Source: an uncultured bacterium
GTDB lineage: Bacteria > Actinomycetota > Coriobacteriia > Coriobacteriales > Coriobacteriaceae
DNA: 5,294 nucleotides
Assembly: GCA_905215195.1 (NCBI GenBank)
Contig: CAJMPF010000136.1
Span: 1-5,294, forward strand
Direction: 5' to 3'
Below are positions 4,030 to 5,294 of the stretch, in pieces; position 1 is the first letter of the stretch; every line of letters begins with the position of its first letter. The translations under genes and the position numbers were made by a program. Below the pieces are notes generated by a model that was not told the DNA's origin, made no database searches, and saw only the letters and a program-made list of their open reading frames with translations.

Positions 4030-5294
4030 TTACTCGTCCAGCGCGGCGAAGGCCTGCTTCAGATCCCAAATGATATCCTCGGCATTCTCGGTACCGATGG
4101 AAAGACGGATCGTGGAGGACGTGATGTTCTGCTCGGCGAGCTCCTCGGCAGAGAGCTGGGAGTGCGTGGTGGTAGCCGGGTGCACGACAAGCGACTTGAC
4201 GTCGGCCACGTTGGCGAGCAGCGAGAAGACCTGCAGGTGGTCGATGAACTTCCAGGCAGCCTCCTGACCACCCTTGATCTCGAAGGTGAAGATCGAAGCG
4301 CCGCCGCGGGGGAAGTACTTCTGATAGAGCTCATGGTCGGGGTGCTCGGGCAGGCTCGGGTGGTTCACCTTGGCGACGTGGCTGTCACCAGCCAGGAACT
4401 CAACGACCTTCTTGGTGTTCTCGACATGGCGGTCAACGCGCAGCGACAGGGTCTCGGTGCCCTGGAGCAGGATCCAGGCGTTAAACGGGCTGATGCAAGC
4501 GCCCTCGTCACGCAGCAGGATGGCGCGGACATAGGTCGCGAAGGCGGCGGGACCGGCAGGCTCGGCAAACGAGACGCCATGGTAGGAGGGGTTGGGCTCA
4601 GCGATCTGGGCGTACTTTCCGCTCGCCTTCCAATCGAAGTTACCGCCGTCGACGATCACGCCGCCCAGCGAGGTACCGTGACCGCCGATGAACTTGGTTG
4701 CGGAGTGGACGACGATGTTGGCACCATGCTCCAGCGGACGGAACAGATACGGGGTGCCGAAGGTGTTGTCGACGACAACCGGCAGACCGTGCTTCTTGGC
4801 GATCTCGGAGATGGCGTCGATGTTGGGGATGTCGGAGTTGGGGTTGCCGAGCGTCTCGAGATAGATGACCGTGGTGTTGTCCTTGATGGCACCCTCGACC
4901 TCTTCCAGGTTATGGGCATCGACAAAGGTGGTCTCGACGCCAAACTGGGAGAGCGTATGCTCCAGTAAGTTGTAGGAGCCACCGTAGATGGTCTTCTGGG
5001 CGACCACGTGGTCACCGGCCTGGGCGAGGGCCTGAAGGGTATAGGTGATGGCAGCAGCGCCGGAGGCGACGGCGAGACCTGCCACGCCACCCTCGAGTGC
5101 GGCGATACGATCCTCGAAGACGCCCTGGGTGGAGTTGGTCAGACGGCCGTAGATGTTGCCGGCGTCTGCCAGACCGAAGCGGTCCGCAGCGTGCTGGCTG
5201 TTGCGGAACACATAGGAAGTGGTCTGGTAGATGGGCACGGCGCGGGAATCGGTTGCGGGATCGGCCTGCTCCTGGCCAACGTGAAGCTGCAGGG
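4030..5294 (-). CDS. metY: O-acetylhomoserine sulfhydrylase (MetY), N-terminus beyond window
   Basis: PLP-dependent cytosolic enzyme of the Cys/Met metabolism family that would join O-acetylhomoserine with sulfide to give homocysteine for methionine synthesis; related members also act on O-acetylserine. The window shows 420 residues of an expected 430 or so. The first visible ones are LQLHVGQEQADPATDSRAVP, the usual start region of this family, so only about 10-15 residues are missing. Visible motifs in order: IYGRLTNSTQGVFE (phosphate-binding Tyr and Arg; the common NPT appears as NST), VDNTFGTPY with the cofactor-binding Asp (codon 4768-4770), SATKFIGGHG with the PLP Schiff-base Lys (codon 4693-4695), and TIRLSIG with the carboxylate-binding Arg (codon 4105-4107). 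The long segment between the Lys and PFNAWILLQG is typical of MetY and separates it from shorter gamma-synthases and lyases. Codon choice looks strongly biased, suggesting high expression. The promoter and any SAM-responsive leader lie outside the window. Confidence 0.95.
   Translation of the reverse strand, partial: LQLHVGQEQADPATDSRAVPIYQTTSYVFRNSQHAADRFGLADAGNIYGRLTNSTQGVFEDRIAALEGGVAGLAVASGAAAITYTLQALAQAGDHVVAQKTIYGGSYNLLEHTLSQFGVETTFVDAHNLEEVEGAIKDNTTVIYLETLGNPNSDIPNIDAISEIAKKHGLPVVVDNTFGTPYLFRPLEHGANIVVHSATKFIGGHGTSLGGVIVDGGNFDWKASGKYAQIAEPNPSYHGVSFAEPAGPAAFATYVRAILLRDEGACISPFNAWILLQGTETLSLRVDRHVENTKKVVEFLAGDSHVAKVNHPSLPEHPDHELYQKYFPRGGASIFTFEIKGGQEAAWKFIDHLQVFSLLANVADVKSLVVHPATTTHSQLSAEELAEQNITSSTIRLSIGTENAEDIIWDLKQAFAALDE

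Noticed and set aside
3883..4968. 361-aa plus-strand open frame antisense to MetY
   Set aside because: It is a by-product of the strongly biased codons of MetY. It starts by reading through the terminator stem, and its Val/Leu/Gly/Asp repeats reflect reversed codons.
5236..5238. GTG at 5238 as the start of MetY
   Set aside because: The frame stays open to the window edge and the upstream residues LHVGQEQADPATDSRA fit the family. The GTG is an internal Val.
1..5294. CRISPR arrays, insertion sequences, tRNA or rRNA genes, toxin-antitoxin or defence genes
   Set aside because: I looked for repeat-spacer periodicity, terminal inverted repeats with transposase motifs, cloverleaf signatures and known defence motifs, and found none.

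Overview
The window looks like ordinary chromosomal DNA from a moderately GC-rich anaerobe. The best fit is an actinobacterium of the class Coriobacteriia, Collinsella-like. This rests on overall protein style: an aldo/keto reductase with two [4Fe-4S] sites, a GTG-rich start repertoire, GC-rich hairpin terminators, and a secreted Tyr/Gly-rich protein. I recall this combination from gut Coriobacteriia, but it is a judgement from memory and not a search result.

Layout from left to right: (1) 9-1199, minus: aldo/keto reductase with a C-terminal pair of [4Fe-4S] motifs, best started at a GTG with a strong ribosome binding site. (2) 1200-1524: divergent intergenic region. It holds a good minus-strand promoter that feeds a short structured stretch ending in a minus-strand terminator, and separately a plus-strand terminator-shaped hairpin just before the next gene. 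(3) 1525-2439, plus: ketopantoate reductase family protein (PanE/ApbA). (4) 2473-2515: strong hairpin between convergent genes, probably a bidirectional terminator. (5) 2549-2755, minus: 68-residue protein with two predicted membrane segments, unknown function. (6) 2941-3717, minus: secreted 258-residue protein with signal peptide, Ala/Glu-rich helical segment, Tyr/Ser/Gly linker, and a C-terminal domain that resembles 3D/double-psi-barrel wall-associated domains. (7) 3718-4029: noncoding, with nested dyads and a 15-bp terminator stem. (8) 4030 to beyond 5294, minus: O-acetylhomoserine sulfhydrylase (MetY), cut at its N-terminus by the window edge.

The genes do not form one pathway. MetY makes homocysteine or cysteine with PLP. 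The PanE-family enzyme would serve pantothenate/CoA synthesis if it is a true ketopantoate reductase. The reductase is a flexible redox enzyme, and the two small minus-strand genes belong to the envelope. Each gene appears to be its own transcription unit, separated by terminators.

I do not see a defence system, mobile element, CRISPR array, tRNA, rRNA or biosynthetic cluster. The most unusual signal is the 1337-1505 interval, where two terminator-like hairpins on opposite strands lie inside a divergent promoter region. That is compatible with leader attenuation or a short untranslated RNA.
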